The notes under the pieces: model-generated | What the model was told of the DNA's origin: nothing | Seen by the model: the letters and a program-made list of their open reading frames with translations, nothing else | Databases searched by the model: none | Part shown: piece by piece, positions 27,046 to 35,374 of the stretch | Numbering within the stretch: position 1 is the first letter of the stretch | Layout of the letters: each line of letters starts with the position of its first letter | From: an uncultured Clostridia bacterium | GTDB taxonomy: Bacteria; Bacillota; Clostridia; TANB77; CAG-508 | DNA: 64,000 bases | Reading direction: 5' to 3' | Assembly (NCBI GenBank): GCA_934180065.1 | Contig: CAKPRA010000005.1 | Coordinates: 12,189-76,188, forward strand | Translations under genes and position numbers: made by a program

Positions 27046-27630
27046 ATGAAGGAAAAGCAAATTTTAAAAGCTGCCAAAAAATTAATTTCAAAGTATGGTT
27101 TTAAAAAAGTTTCTATGGATGAAATTGCAACAGAAGCACAGGTTACTAAGAAAACAGTTTATTCTTATTTTTCGAGTAAAGAAGATCTTTTGAAAAGACT
27201 TATTAAAGATGAGCTATATAATATGAAAAAAGATTTGGAGTCTTTGGAAAAAGAAACAGGTGATTTTTTTGAGAGTATACATAAAGGAATTTTCAAATTA
27301 TTAAAATTTAGAAGAAAAAACAATTTATTTAAAATTTTGTTTGAAGAGTCCGAAGTTTTGAAAAATTCACAATTGAAGGAAAATTTGAATATTATTGAGG
27401 ATGACATAAAAAATTATATTAAAATCAGACTTGAAGATGCTAAAGATAAAGGTTATATAATCGTTCCAAACACAGATATAATGGCTTTTTTAATATATAA
27501 AATGTATATTGCTTTGATGATTGAATGGAATGATTCATATAAAAAATTAAATGAAGAAGAAATTGCTGATAATATTTTGCAAGTTTTAAGAAATGGAATA
27601 GAAAGAAAGGAAGTTGGATTAAATGACTAA
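27046..27630 (+). CDS. TetR family transcriptional regulator
   Basis: A 194-residue regulator. The N-terminal helix-turn-helix (ILKAAKKLISKYGFKKVSMD, then ATEAQVTKKTVYSYFSSKEDL) is the TetR type, and the helical C-terminal two thirds would bind an unknown ligand. It overlaps the following YhgE gene by 8 bp, so it most likely represses that operon, including itself, through the palindrome near 27014-27029. GAAAGGA lies about 10 bp before ATG. Confidence 0.88.
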   Translation: MKEKQILKAAKKLISKYGFKKVSMDEIATEAQVTKKTVYSYFSSKEDLLKRLIKDELYNMKKDLESLEKETGDFFESIHKGIFKLLKFRRKNNLFKILFEESEVLKNSQLKENLNIIEDDIKNYIKIRLEDAKDKGYIIVPNTDIMAFLIYKMYIALMIEWNDSYKKLNEEEIADNILQVLRNGIERKEVGLND

Positions 27631-29800
27631 AAAATTACAAGATAAAAAAGTTTTTAAATTTATAGTTTTTGCAGTAGTTTTATTAATACCTGTAATTTAT
27701 AGTTTCTTTTATTTAAAATCATATTGGGATCCATATGGACATTTAAGTGATCTTAAAGTTGGAATTGTAAATTTAGATAATGGAAATGGGGAAGAAAATA
27801 GAGGAAATGAACTTGTGAAGGAGCTTAAAGAATCAGGTACTTTGAATTTTGTTGACTGCCCTGCTGATGAAGCAAATAAAGGTTTAGGAAATGATGAATA
27901 TTATGCAGTTATTACTATTCCTTCAAACTTTACTGAAACACTAAATAGTGCTTCTACAGAAGATAAACAGATCTCTACTATAACATATACTCCTAATAAA
28001 AGAAAAAATTATCTAGCATCTCAAATTTTAAATACTGCATTAAAAACAGTTGAAATAAATTTACAGGGAAAAGTAAGTAGAGAGGTAACTGCTACTTTGT
28101 CTGATAACTTGAAAGAAGTTCCAGATAGTCTGGAAAAAATGGCTGATGGTGCAGATAAATTAAATAATGGTGCCACTGATTTGACAAATGGAATTCAAAC
28201 ATTAAGTGATGGTATAAATACCTTAGATACAAAGTATTCAGAATTTGATAATGGTGTTAATTCTGCATATGAAGGAAGTAAGACTTTAGCTAATGGGACT
28301 TCACAGGTAAGCTCTGGAATTAGTGATTTAAAATCAGGTGCGAGCAAATTAAATGATGGAGTTTCTGAGATAAATACAGCTTTAAATAATGCTGATTTAA
28401 GTAAGATTGGTGAGTTAACATCTGGTATTGCTAAATTAAATAATGGTGTTAATAAAAAAGATGGATTGAAAAATGGAATAAATGCTTATGTTACAGGAAG
28501 TGAGTCTATTGCAAATGGTGTAATTAGTTTAGATCAAACATTAGATTCAGAAATAGCAAAATATACTAATATATATGTGAGCTCTACAGATCCTACAACA
28601 AAAATGCAAGCTGGTGCTGCATTACAGGCTTTGAAATCTGTTAAATCTGGAATTAATGATACAAGTAAAGGAAAGAGCTTGGTTGGTGGATCTAAAGAGC
28701 TAACAGCTACAGATAGTAAGACAAAGTTAACTTCTGGTGGAGCTTTGAAAGCTGGTATAAATGAGGTTAGTGCTGGTACTGAAGAATTGAATAATGCAAC
28801 AGGTGATATCAAGAATCTTGGTTCAAGTATTAATGAGTTGAAAGTAAATTTACAAAAGGTTCAAGCTGGAACTACTAGTTTAACAGCAGGAATGTCTGAT
28901 TTACAAAATGGAAATGCTAAAGTTAAAGTTGGTGCTGAGCAATTAACATCTGGTTTGGAAACATTAAATGAGAGTTCAACATCAGTTAAAAATGCTTTAA
29001 CTCAATTGAACAATGGATCTCAAACAGCTTTAGGTGGAAGTAAAAAGCTACAAGATGGAACTGAGAAATTTAAAAATGAAATTAATGAAGGTTTAAATTC
29101 TGCTAAAGATGAAATTAAAAAGTTGGATAATTTGGATAGTTATGTAGAAGATCCAATAAAGATTGAGGAGCAATCTTATGGTGAAGTTGATTCATATGGC
29201 GTTGCTTTTGCACCTTTATTTATATCTATAGGTTTATGGGTTGGTGCTTTAATGTGCTATGTAGTACTATATTATGATCAAAGACATAGATTTGGAATTT
29301 TGGATCATGACACTAAAAAAAGCAAAATTTTACAAGATATTGTTTATTTAGCAATAGGTGCTGTTGATGGTATCTTAACAGGTTTAATTTTAAAAGCTGG
29401 ATTAGGATTTAGTGTAAATAATATGATGGTTTATTTAGGTGAATGTATGCTTGCAGGTCTTGTTTTTATGTCTGTAATTCAATTTTTAATAAGAAACTTT
29501 GGGGATATTGGAAAATTCTTAGCTTTAATAATTTTAGTTTTACAATTAGCAGCATCAGGAGGAACTTTCCCAGTTGAAACAATTGATAATGGTTTCAAAG
29601 GATTTACAAGCTTATTACCAATGACATATACAATTAGGGCTTTTAGAGATGTTTTAATTAATACAGATAATAGTTTAATTGCTAAAAATACATGGATTTT
29701 GGTTGGAATATTTGTTGTTCTAAATATTTTAAGTATTATTATTGAAATTATTAAATCTATGATAATAAATAAAAGAAGTAAAACATCAAGTGATTCTTAA
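27623..29800 (+). CDS. YhgE/Pip-type ABC-2 membrane protein
   Basis: A 725-residue membrane protein. One N-terminal membrane segment (FIVFAVVLLIPVIYSFFYL) leads to a large extracytoplasmic part made of many LxxGxxxLxxG-type repeats (LNNGATDLTNGIQTLSDG and similar). The C-terminal third has five or six membrane segments of the ABC-2 type. YhgE/Pip proteins include phage-infection receptors of lactococci, and others lie beside type VII secretion (EsaA). Here it is coupled to a TetR gene, a common arrangement for stress-induced membrane proteins. Its transported substrate, if any, is unknown. Confidence 0.85.
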   Translation: MTKKLQDKKVFKFIVFAVVLLIPVIYSFFYLKSYWDPYGHLSDLKVGIVNLDNGNGEENRGNELVKELKESGTLNFVDCPADEANKGLGNDEYYAVITIPSNFTETLNSASTEDKQISTITYTPNKRKNYLASQILNTALKTVEINLQGKVSREVTATLSDNLKEVPDSLEKMADGADKLNNGATDLTNGIQTLSDGINTLDTKYSEFDNGVNSAYEGSKTLANGTSQVSSGISDLKSGASKLNDGVSEINTALNNADLSKIGELTSGIAKLNNGVNKKDGLKNGINAYVTGSESIANGVISLDQTLDSEIAKYTNIYVSSTDPTTKMQAGAALQALKSVKSGINDTSKGKSLVGGSKELTATDSKTKLTSGGALKAGINEVSAGTEELNNATGDIKNLGSSINELKVNLQKVQAGTTSLTAGMSDLQNGNAKVKVGAEQLTSGLETLNESSTSVKNALTQLNNGSQTALGGSKKLQDGTEKFKNEINEGLNSAKDEIKKLDNLDSYVEDPIKIEEQSYGEVDSYGVAFAPLFISIGLWVGALMCYVVLYYDQRHRFGILDHDTKKSKILQDIVYLAIGAVDGILTGLILKAGLGFSVNNMMVYLGECMLAGLVFMSVIQFLIRNFGDIGKFLALIILVLQLAASGGTFPVETIDNGFKGFTSLLPMTYTIRAFRDVLINTDNSLIAKNTWILVGIFVVLNILSIIIEIIKSMIINKRSKTSSDS

Positions 29801-29948
29801 ATTTAGTGAATAATGAATGATAAAAAATTACTATTCACAGTATTATAATTATTAATAGTTGCAGTGTATGTAATATTTAAAAGTTTTGCTCCAATGATGA
29901 ATATTATATAATACATTTTTCGACATTTTTCGCAAAAAGTGTTGTTAT

Positions 29949-29993
29949 ACCTCCTAAAATATGTTATTATTGTAACATAAAATTTTAGGAGGT
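29949..29993 (+). promoter_or_regulatory. Perfect inverted repeat that buries the ribosome site of the next gene
   Basis: ACCTCCTAAAATATGTTA (29949-29966) is complementary to TAACAT...ATTTTAGGAGGT (29973-29993) apart from a 3-base AAA bulge, giving an 18-bp stem with a TTATTG loop. The right arm contains the AGGAGGT ribosome site of the ORF at 30000. It could be an RNA switch that hides the site, or a DNA operator around the start of transcription. Confidence 0.75.
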
Positions 29994-29999
29994 CTGTTT

Positions 30000-30218
30000 A
30001 TGGCTAAAAAAGACTTTTTGGCTCGGGTGCGTAGCACTGAGCAACATGTCGAAAGAATCAGAAAAACAGCATTAAAGTTTGGCTCTACTGCAGTATCAAG
30101 CAAAGTGGTAGGAGCTAATAACATCGAAACAGTTGCTAACTTTAGCAGAAAAAAAGATAGTACTGATTTTCTGAACTGGCTGACTCGTGGAAAATATGGT
30201 GATATCTTCGAGAATTAA
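30000..30218 (+). CDS. 72-residue basic protein, unknown, foreign codon use
   Basis: A short ORF with AGGAGGT 6 bp before ATG. The product is basic and helical (FLARVRSTEQHVERIRKTAL, then ANFSRKKDSTDFLNWLTRGKYG) and matches nothing I recognise. It uses GC-rich codons (CGG, GTG, CGT, AGC) rare in neighbouring genes, and it holds the only in-frame CGG codon I found outside the three frameshift sites (30024, followed by G rather than A). The composition is like the ORF at 26466, so both may come from mobile DNA. A bidirectional hairpin follows at 30260. Confidence 0.6.
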   Translation: MAKKDFLARVRSTEQHVERIRKTALKFGSTAVSSKVVGANNIETVANFSRKKDSTDFLNWLTRGKYGDIFEN

Positions 30219-30259
30219 ACTATACCTTTAGTCACGATGGGATTTTTAGGGTGACAAAA

Positions 30260-30286
30260 GAAACTCAAGCATTACGCTTGAGTTTC
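30260..30286. terminator. Bidirectional hairpin
   Basis: GAAACTCAAGC and GCTTGAGTTTC form an 11-bp perfect stem over ATTAC. It overlaps the last codons of the minus-strand TetR gene, whose stop lies in the loop. Confidence 0.75.
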
Positions 30287-30883
30287 TAACATATTAATTA
30301 TACTATTAATAACTAAATCAATCATTATATCGTAATTTACATTATTATGTTTATGATAAACTATTTCATGACATAAGTTATCAATTATTCCAATTATAAT
30401 ATGTACCCTTTCAATCATATGGTTACAATTATATCCGTTATTTTCTAATGTTTGGGCTATTTTTATAGTCATATCCATTTCTCTTTTATGAAAATAAAAT
30501 GCAACATCCTTATCAGAATGAGTCATGGCTGTTATTTCTTCATGCGCGGTTTCAGATAGTTTATGATTTGTTATATATTGATTAATCATATTTCTTATTA
30601 TTTTTGGAAAATCTTTTTTGTCAAATTTCGTTTCTGGAATTTTTAACATTGGATAAAAAATTGCATCTGCATATTTTTCTAATCCACATATAAAAATATC
30701 ATGTTTATCTTTAAAATACTGATATACTATTCCTGTTGAAACTCCTGCCTTTTTGGCAATTTGTACTGTATTTATATTGTAAAACCCTTTTGAGCAAATC
30801 AAATCAAAACCAGCCTTTATTATTTTTTCTTTTTTTATTATTGATCTTTTTTGAATTGGCTCCCTAATATCACTTGTTCCCAT
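30272..30883 (-). CDS. TetR family repressor of the adjacent ABC system
   Basis: A 203-residue regulator with a TetR helix-turn-helix (IIKAGFDLICSKGFYNINTV, AKKAGVSTGIVYQYFKDKHD) and a helical ligand domain. ATG 30883 is chosen because GGAGG is 10 bp upstream and it gives the normal N terminus; the longer frame adds residues before the ribosome site. It is divergent from an ABC ATPase and permease pair, and two 20-bp palindromes lie between them, one inside the ABC promoter. It is therefore likely to repress the transporter and release it on binding an inducer. Confidence 0.88.
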   Translation of the reverse strand: MGTSDIREPIQKRSIIKKEKIIKAGFDLICSKGFYNINTVQIAKKAGVSTGIVYQYFKDKHDIFICGLEKYADAIFYPMLKIPETKFDKKDFPKIIRNMINQYITNHKLSETAHEEITAMTHSDKDVAFYFHKREMDMTIKIAQTLENNGYNCNHMIERVHIIIGIIDNLCHEIVYHKHNNVNYDIMIDLVINSIINMLETQA

Positions 30884-30951
30884 AAATAAAACCTCCAGGA
30901 TGTTATGAAATTTAAATTTATTATAACATAATAGTAATAAAACAGTCAAGA

Positions 30952-30971
30952 ATATGAAAAAGGTTTCATAT
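30952..30971. promoter_or_regulatory. TetR operator 1
   Basis: ATATGAAA-N4-TTTCATAT is a perfect 8-bp arm palindrome that begins 30 bp before an identical-arm site at 30982. Confidence 0.75.
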
Positions 30972-30975
30972 TATA

Positions 30976-31004
30976 TTGACAATATGAAAAAAATTTCATA
31001 TAAT
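30976..31004 (+). promoter_or_regulatory. Consensus promoter with operator 2 in its spacer
   Basis: TTGACA (30976-30981), exactly 17 bp, then TATAAT (30999-31004). The second operator (ATATGAAA-N4-TTTCATAT, 30982-31001) fills the spacer and touches both boxes, so bound TetR must block RNA polymerase. A third half-site TTTCATAT is at 31027-31034. Confidence 0.85.
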
Positions 31005-31050
31005 GTTTGATAGAATGTGATAAAAATTTCATATAATGATAGGAGGATTT

Positions 31051-31761
31051 ATGGAAAAAATAATAGAATTAAAAAATGTAAGTAAGGTTTATAAGGTAGG
31101 TGATAATGAGTTTAAAGCATTAGATAATATAAACCTTTCAATTAATAAAGGTGAGATGGTTGTTATACTTGGACCATCAGGTGCTGGAAAGTCTACTTTA
31201 TTAAATTTAATAGGAGGAATGGATAATCCAACTTCAGGAAAATTAATTGTAGATGGTGAAGATATTGATACATATAATGAAAATCAACTTTCTGAATATA
31301 GAGCAGAAAATGTTGGATTTATTTTTCAATTTTATAATATACTTCCAAGTTTAACTGTAAAAGAAAATGTGGATATAGTTAAAGATATTGTAAAAAATCC
31401 AATAAGTACTGAAGAAGCTCTTAAAGGTGTTGGTCTAGAAAGACATGCAAAGAAGTTTCCAAGTCAACTTTCAGGTGGTGAGCAACAAAGAGTTTCAATA
31501 GCAAGAGCAATTGCAAAAAATCCGAAATTATTGCTTTGTGATGAACCAACAGGTGCTCTTGATTCTAAAACAGGTGTTGAAGTTTTAAAACTATTACGTA
31601 AACAATGTGATAGAAATAGTGGAGCCAATACTGTTGTAATTGTTACACATAACAGCTTAATTGCAGAAATTGCAGATACTGTTATTCATGTAAAAAATGG
31701 AAAAATTGACAAAATAAATAGAAATGAAAATCCTAAGAAGATAGAGGAGGTTGTTTGGTAA
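31051..31761 (+). CDS. ABC transporter ATP-binding protein (MacB/LolD type)
   Basis: A 236-residue ATPase with Walker A GPSGAGKST (about 39-47), the Q-loop FIFQFYNILP, signature LSGGEQQR, Walker B LLLCDEPTGALD and the H-loop VTHN. It pairs with the FtsX-like permease encoded immediately downstream, as in antimicrobial-peptide or lipoprotein handling systems of Firmicutes. ATG 31051 (AGGAGG 6 bp upstream) is used rather than 31036, which overlaps the operator zone. It is controlled by the operators at 30952-31001. Confidence 0.92.
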   Translation: MEKIIELKNVSKVYKVGDNEFKALDNINLSINKGEMVVILGPSGAGKSTLLNLIGGMDNPTSGKLIVDGEDIDTYNENQLSEYRAENVGFIFQFYNILPSLTVKENVDIVKDIVKNPISTEEALKGVGLERHAKKFPSQLSGGEQQRVSIARAIAKNPKLLLCDEPTGALDSKTGVEVLKLLRKQCDRNSGANTVVIVTHNSLIAEIADTVIHVKNGKIDKINRNENPKKIEEVVW

Positions 31762-31762
31762 T

Positions 31763-34132
31763 ATGTTAAAAAAGAAAATGTTTCGTGATATACGAAAAAA
31801 TCTATCACAATTTGTTACTATCTTCTTAATGGTCACAATTGGAGTTATGGCATATGTTGGAATAGAAGCTTATATGTCTGGAATGGAATATACCGCTGAT
31901 AAATTTTATTCAGAAAATAATTTGCAAGATTTGAATTTAATGGGAGAAAATTTTACAAAGGAAGATTTGGATAAGATTAAATCAATTGATAATGTTAAAG
32001 ATGCAGAAAGAAAGTTATCAGTAACAGGTACAACTGATAATGATAATACATTATTATTAAACTTTATAGAAACTAATAATATTTCTAAGTTTTATGTTGT
32101 TGATGGAGATTCTTTTAAGGAGAATGAATCAGGGGTTTGGATTGATGAGCGTTATGCGAAAAAAAATGACATAAAAGTTGGAGATAAAATATTAGTTAAA
32201 TATGATAAAATGAATTTAACAGAAACTGTAAAAGGATTGGTAAATATACCAGATCATGTATATGACGTAAAAGATGAATCTCAATTGTATCCAGATAGAA
32301 AAGAATTTGGTTTTGCATATTTATCAATAAATGAAATACCGGAATCATATATAAAAGAAAAAGCTATGCAAAAAGCAGGAATAAATGATGAACAGATATT
32401 TGATCAATATGTAAAAGATTTCAATTATAAAGATTATTATATATTTAATTATATAATGGTAGATGTAGATAATAAAGATGAAATTAATAAAGTTAAAAAT
32501 GATATTGAAGATAATGTAAAAAATGCTTTGGCAATAATTAATATTGAAGATACTGCTTCTTATAGAACATATCAAGGAGAGATAGATGAAGGTAAAACAT
32601 ATGTTGGAGTATTTTCTGGATTATTCTTATTTATTGCGATGCTTTCAGTTATAACAACAATGACAAGAGTAGTAAGTAAACAGAGAGTTCAAATTGGAAC
32701 TTTGAAAGCATTAGGATTTAAGAAGTATAAAATACTATTACACTATATAGGATATGGATTTTGGATATCATTATTTGCGTCAGTAGTTGGAATAATAATA
32801 GGATATTTTGGAATAGGAAAAATATTTATAGCTAAAGAAATGTCTTTCTTTGAAATTCCAAATGGAGCTCCTAAGATTGTTTCATCAAGCTATTTAGTTG
32901 CTGTAGGTGTAGTTTTAGCGGTATCATTTATTACATATTTAACTTGTAAATCTATTTTAAAAGAAAATGCAGCTGAAACATTAAGAAATAAACTTCCAAA
33001 TGTTAAAGAAAAATCAATTAATATAACAACTAAAGGTATTTTTAAAAAAATGGGATTTTCTAGTAAATGGAATTTAAGAGATATCTTAAGAAATAAAATG
33101 AGAACATTTATGGGAATTGCAGGTGTTACTGGTTGTGCAATGTTAATTGTTTGTGCATTGGGAATGTTTGATTCACTTAATAATTTCATAGATTTACAAT
33201 ATGAAAAGATCTATAATTTTAATTATAAATTATCACTAAAATCTGATATAACTGAAGAGCAATTAGCTGAGCTTGAAAATAAATATGGTAATTATTCATC
33301 TCAAAACTTGGGAATAGAAATAAAAAAAGGTGATGAAAGAGAATCAAATAATATATTTATATCACAAGCGAAAGATTACATAAGATTTATTGATAATAAA
33401 GAGAAAATTATAGAGCTAAATTCTGATGATGGTGTATATGTAACATACAAGCTAGCTGAATTAAATAACTATAGAATTGGGGATGAAATAACATGGCACA
33501 TATATGGTGATAATACATATTATACTTCTAAGATTGTTGGATTTAATAAAGATCCACAAAATCAAAATGTTACAATGACAAAAAAATATATGGAAAGCTT
33601 AGGTCTTACATATAAACCGGATTCTTTATATACTAATAATGATTTAAGTAATGTAAAAGAAATTGATAATGTTGAATTAATTCAAGATAAAGTATCTTTA
33701 AAAGAAGGTATAAGTAATATGCTTAATACAATGAAGACTATGCTTATATTAATAATTGGAATTGCTGTTCTTTTAGGAATAATAATTATATATAACTTGG
33801 GAATTTTATCTTATAGTGAGAAGCAATATCAATTTGCTACTTTGAAGGTACTTGGATTTAAAAGTAAAAGAATTAAGAAAATATTTATTAAGCAAAATAA
33901 CTGGATTTCAATTATATCAATAATTTTCGGTTTACCATTAGGATATTATTTAACAAACTGGTTGTTTAAAAAAGCTATTGAAGAGCACTTCGATATGGGA
34001 GCAAGTATAAATACAATAACATATATAATTGCAGCTATTGGAACTTTTGCGGTATCTTATGTTGTTTCAAAACTACTTGCTAGAAAAATAAAAAGTATTG
34101 ATATGGTATCAAGTTTAAAAGGTAATGAATAA
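31763..34132 (+). CDS. FtsX-like ABC permease
   Basis: A 789-residue membrane protein with an N-terminal membrane segment, a large extracytoplasmic MacB-like domain, and two FtsX-type bundles (near residues 280-400 with TLKALGFKKYKI, and 660-780 with TLKVLGFKSKRI). The duplicated FtsX layout is typical of bacitracin/peptide-resistance or lipid-related ABC permeases. AGAGGAGG lies 12 bp before ATG, within the end of the ATPase gene. The substrate is not shown by the sequence. Confidence 0.9.
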   Translation: MLKKKMFRDIRKNLSQFVTIFLMVTIGVMAYVGIEAYMSGMEYTADKFYSENNLQDLNLMGENFTKEDLDKIKSIDNVKDAERKLSVTGTTDNDNTLLLNFIETNNISKFYVVDGDSFKENESGVWIDERYAKKNDIKVGDKILVKYDKMNLTETVKGLVNIPDHVYDVKDESQLYPDRKEFGFAYLSINEIPESYIKEKAMQKAGINDEQIFDQYVKDFNYKDYYIFNYIMVDVDNKDEINKVKNDIEDNVKNALAIINIEDTASYRTYQGEIDEGKTYVGVFSGLFLFIAMLSVITTMTRVVSKQRVQIGTLKALGFKKYKILLHYIGYGFWISLFASVVGIIIGYFGIGKIFIAKEMSFFEIPNGAPKIVSSSYLVAVGVVLAVSFITYLTCKSILKENAAETLRNKLPNVKEKSINITTKGIFKKMGFSSKWNLRDILRNKMRTFMGIAGVTGCAMLIVCALGMFDSLNNFIDLQYEKIYNFNYKLSLKSDITEEQLAELENKYGNYSSQNLGIEIKKGDERESNNIFISQAKDYIRFIDNKEKIIELNSDDGVYVTYKLAELNNYRIGDEITWHIYGDNTYYTSKIVGFNKDPQNQNVTMTKKYMESLGLTYKPDSLYTNNDLSNVKEIDNVELIQDKVSLKEGISNMLNTMKTMLILIIGIAVLLGIIIIYNLGILSYSEKQYQFATLKVLGFKSKRIKKIFIKQNNWISIISIIFGLPLGYYLTNWLFKKAIEEHFDMGASINTITYIIAAIGTFAVSYVVSKLLARKIKSIDMVSSLKGNE

Positions 34133-34137
34133 ATAGA

Positions 34138-34178
34138 AGCGGACATAAATCTAATTAAGGATTTATGTCTGCTTTTGT
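34138..34178 (+). terminator. Rho-independent terminator after the ABC operon
   Basis: AGCGGACATAAATC pairs with GATTTATGTCTGCT over an 8-base loop, followed by a T-run. Confidence 0.85.
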
Positions 34179-34315
34179 AATATTAAAGAGGAAAGTATTA
34201 TCATTTTTGTTTGAAAAAAATGTTGATACTTAAATAAAGTTATCAAACTGTGAGATATTTCATTATCATAATAATATTGTTATAATAATGAAATATTTAA
34301 TACCATGATGAGTTA

Positions 34316-35180
34316 TTATAGTTTATTTGCATTTTCCTTTATAAATTTTTTCATAGTTGAATATCCTGTATTGTAAAGAAAATCAATTTGTTTATGGTCT
34401 AGTAAGCTAGTGTTTTTTGTATCTATTTTTACTATGTAGTCAGACCCATATTCTTCATATATAGATAGCTCATGTGAAAGAAGATTTATTGATTCTGAAA
34501 TATTTTCAAATAGATTATACTCATGTTTACTTTTTGGACTTTTTTCAAAAGTAATACTAATTGTGTAATCAGCTCCTAGGTTTTTTAGCTCTCTCCAAGG
34601 AATGTTTTCACGAATTCCACCATCTACAAATTGAATATTGTTATATTTACAAGGTGAATATATTCCTGGAAAACTACAGCTTGATCTTACAGCTTTTTCT
34701 ATAGGGATATTATTCATATATATAATAGTATCTTTATAAGCAGCTAATCTTAATTTATTTTGTGAAGTGAATATGTAAGTTTCTCCAGTTTGAATATCTA
34801 CACTTGGTATTATTAATGGGAATTTTATTTGATTGATATTAGAAATATTACGTTTTGAACAGATCTTTTTTATGATATGTTCAAATCGCAATCCATTATT
34901 TAAACCAGTTACGGTTGTTTTTCCGTGTAAAAATTAATTGAAAAATTATTTTTATTATTTCTATCTTTTGAATTTTTGTTATTTGTTTAGCATATTGCTT
35001 AAAAAAATCGTAAATTTCTGAAGGCTTGTAGCCAATTGCATATAGTGTAGCAACAATACTTCCAGAAGATGTTCCAGAAATATAATCAATTTTAATATTC
35101 TCATCTTCTAAAGCCTGTAGCACTCCTACATGCGAAGCTCCCTTTATTCCTCCTCCAGATAAACATAAACCTAATTTCAT
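34316..35180 (-). CDS. Patatin-like phospholipase (RssA type), requires a +1 frameshift at CGG 34925-34923
   Basis: A lipid acyl hydrolase. The first 85 residues contain the oxyanion motif GGGIKGASHVG (9-19) and the nucleophile GTSSGS (36-41, Ser39). Codon 86 is CGG and this frame stops at 34898-34896. If only the C at 34925 is skipped, translation continues GKTTVTGLNNGLRFEHII and runs to 34316, including the DGG catalytic aspartate (FVDGGIRENIPW). The joined protein is 287 residues, normal for the family. The downstream frame alone has only a TTG (34891) and would lack the active-site Ser. This is the third CGGA interruption in the window. Confidence 0.85.
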
Positions 35181-35206
35181 AAAATCACCTAATATTATTA
35201 TATGAT

Positions 35207-35260
35207 TGGGAAAAGGGGACGGTTCTCTTTTCCCAAAAAAGGGAAAAAGGGACAGTCTAG
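35207..35260. repeat. REP-like palindrome with GGGACGGTTCT motif
   Basis: TTGGGAAAAG and CTTTTCCCAA flank GGGACGGTTCT, followed by a degenerate half (AAGGGAAAAAGGGACAGTCT). Elements with GGGGACGGTTCT are known as repetitive palindromes tied to REP-associated TnpA transposases in Firmicutes; no transposase is present here. Confidence 0.6.
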
Positions 35261-35374
35261 AAAAACGAAATATATTTCTTTTTATATGTATCTGAAAAGG
35301 AAACTATTCCTTTTTATTTCCATTGATTATTGGAAAAAATAAAAATATAATTAAATAAAGGGATTGTGATGTAA

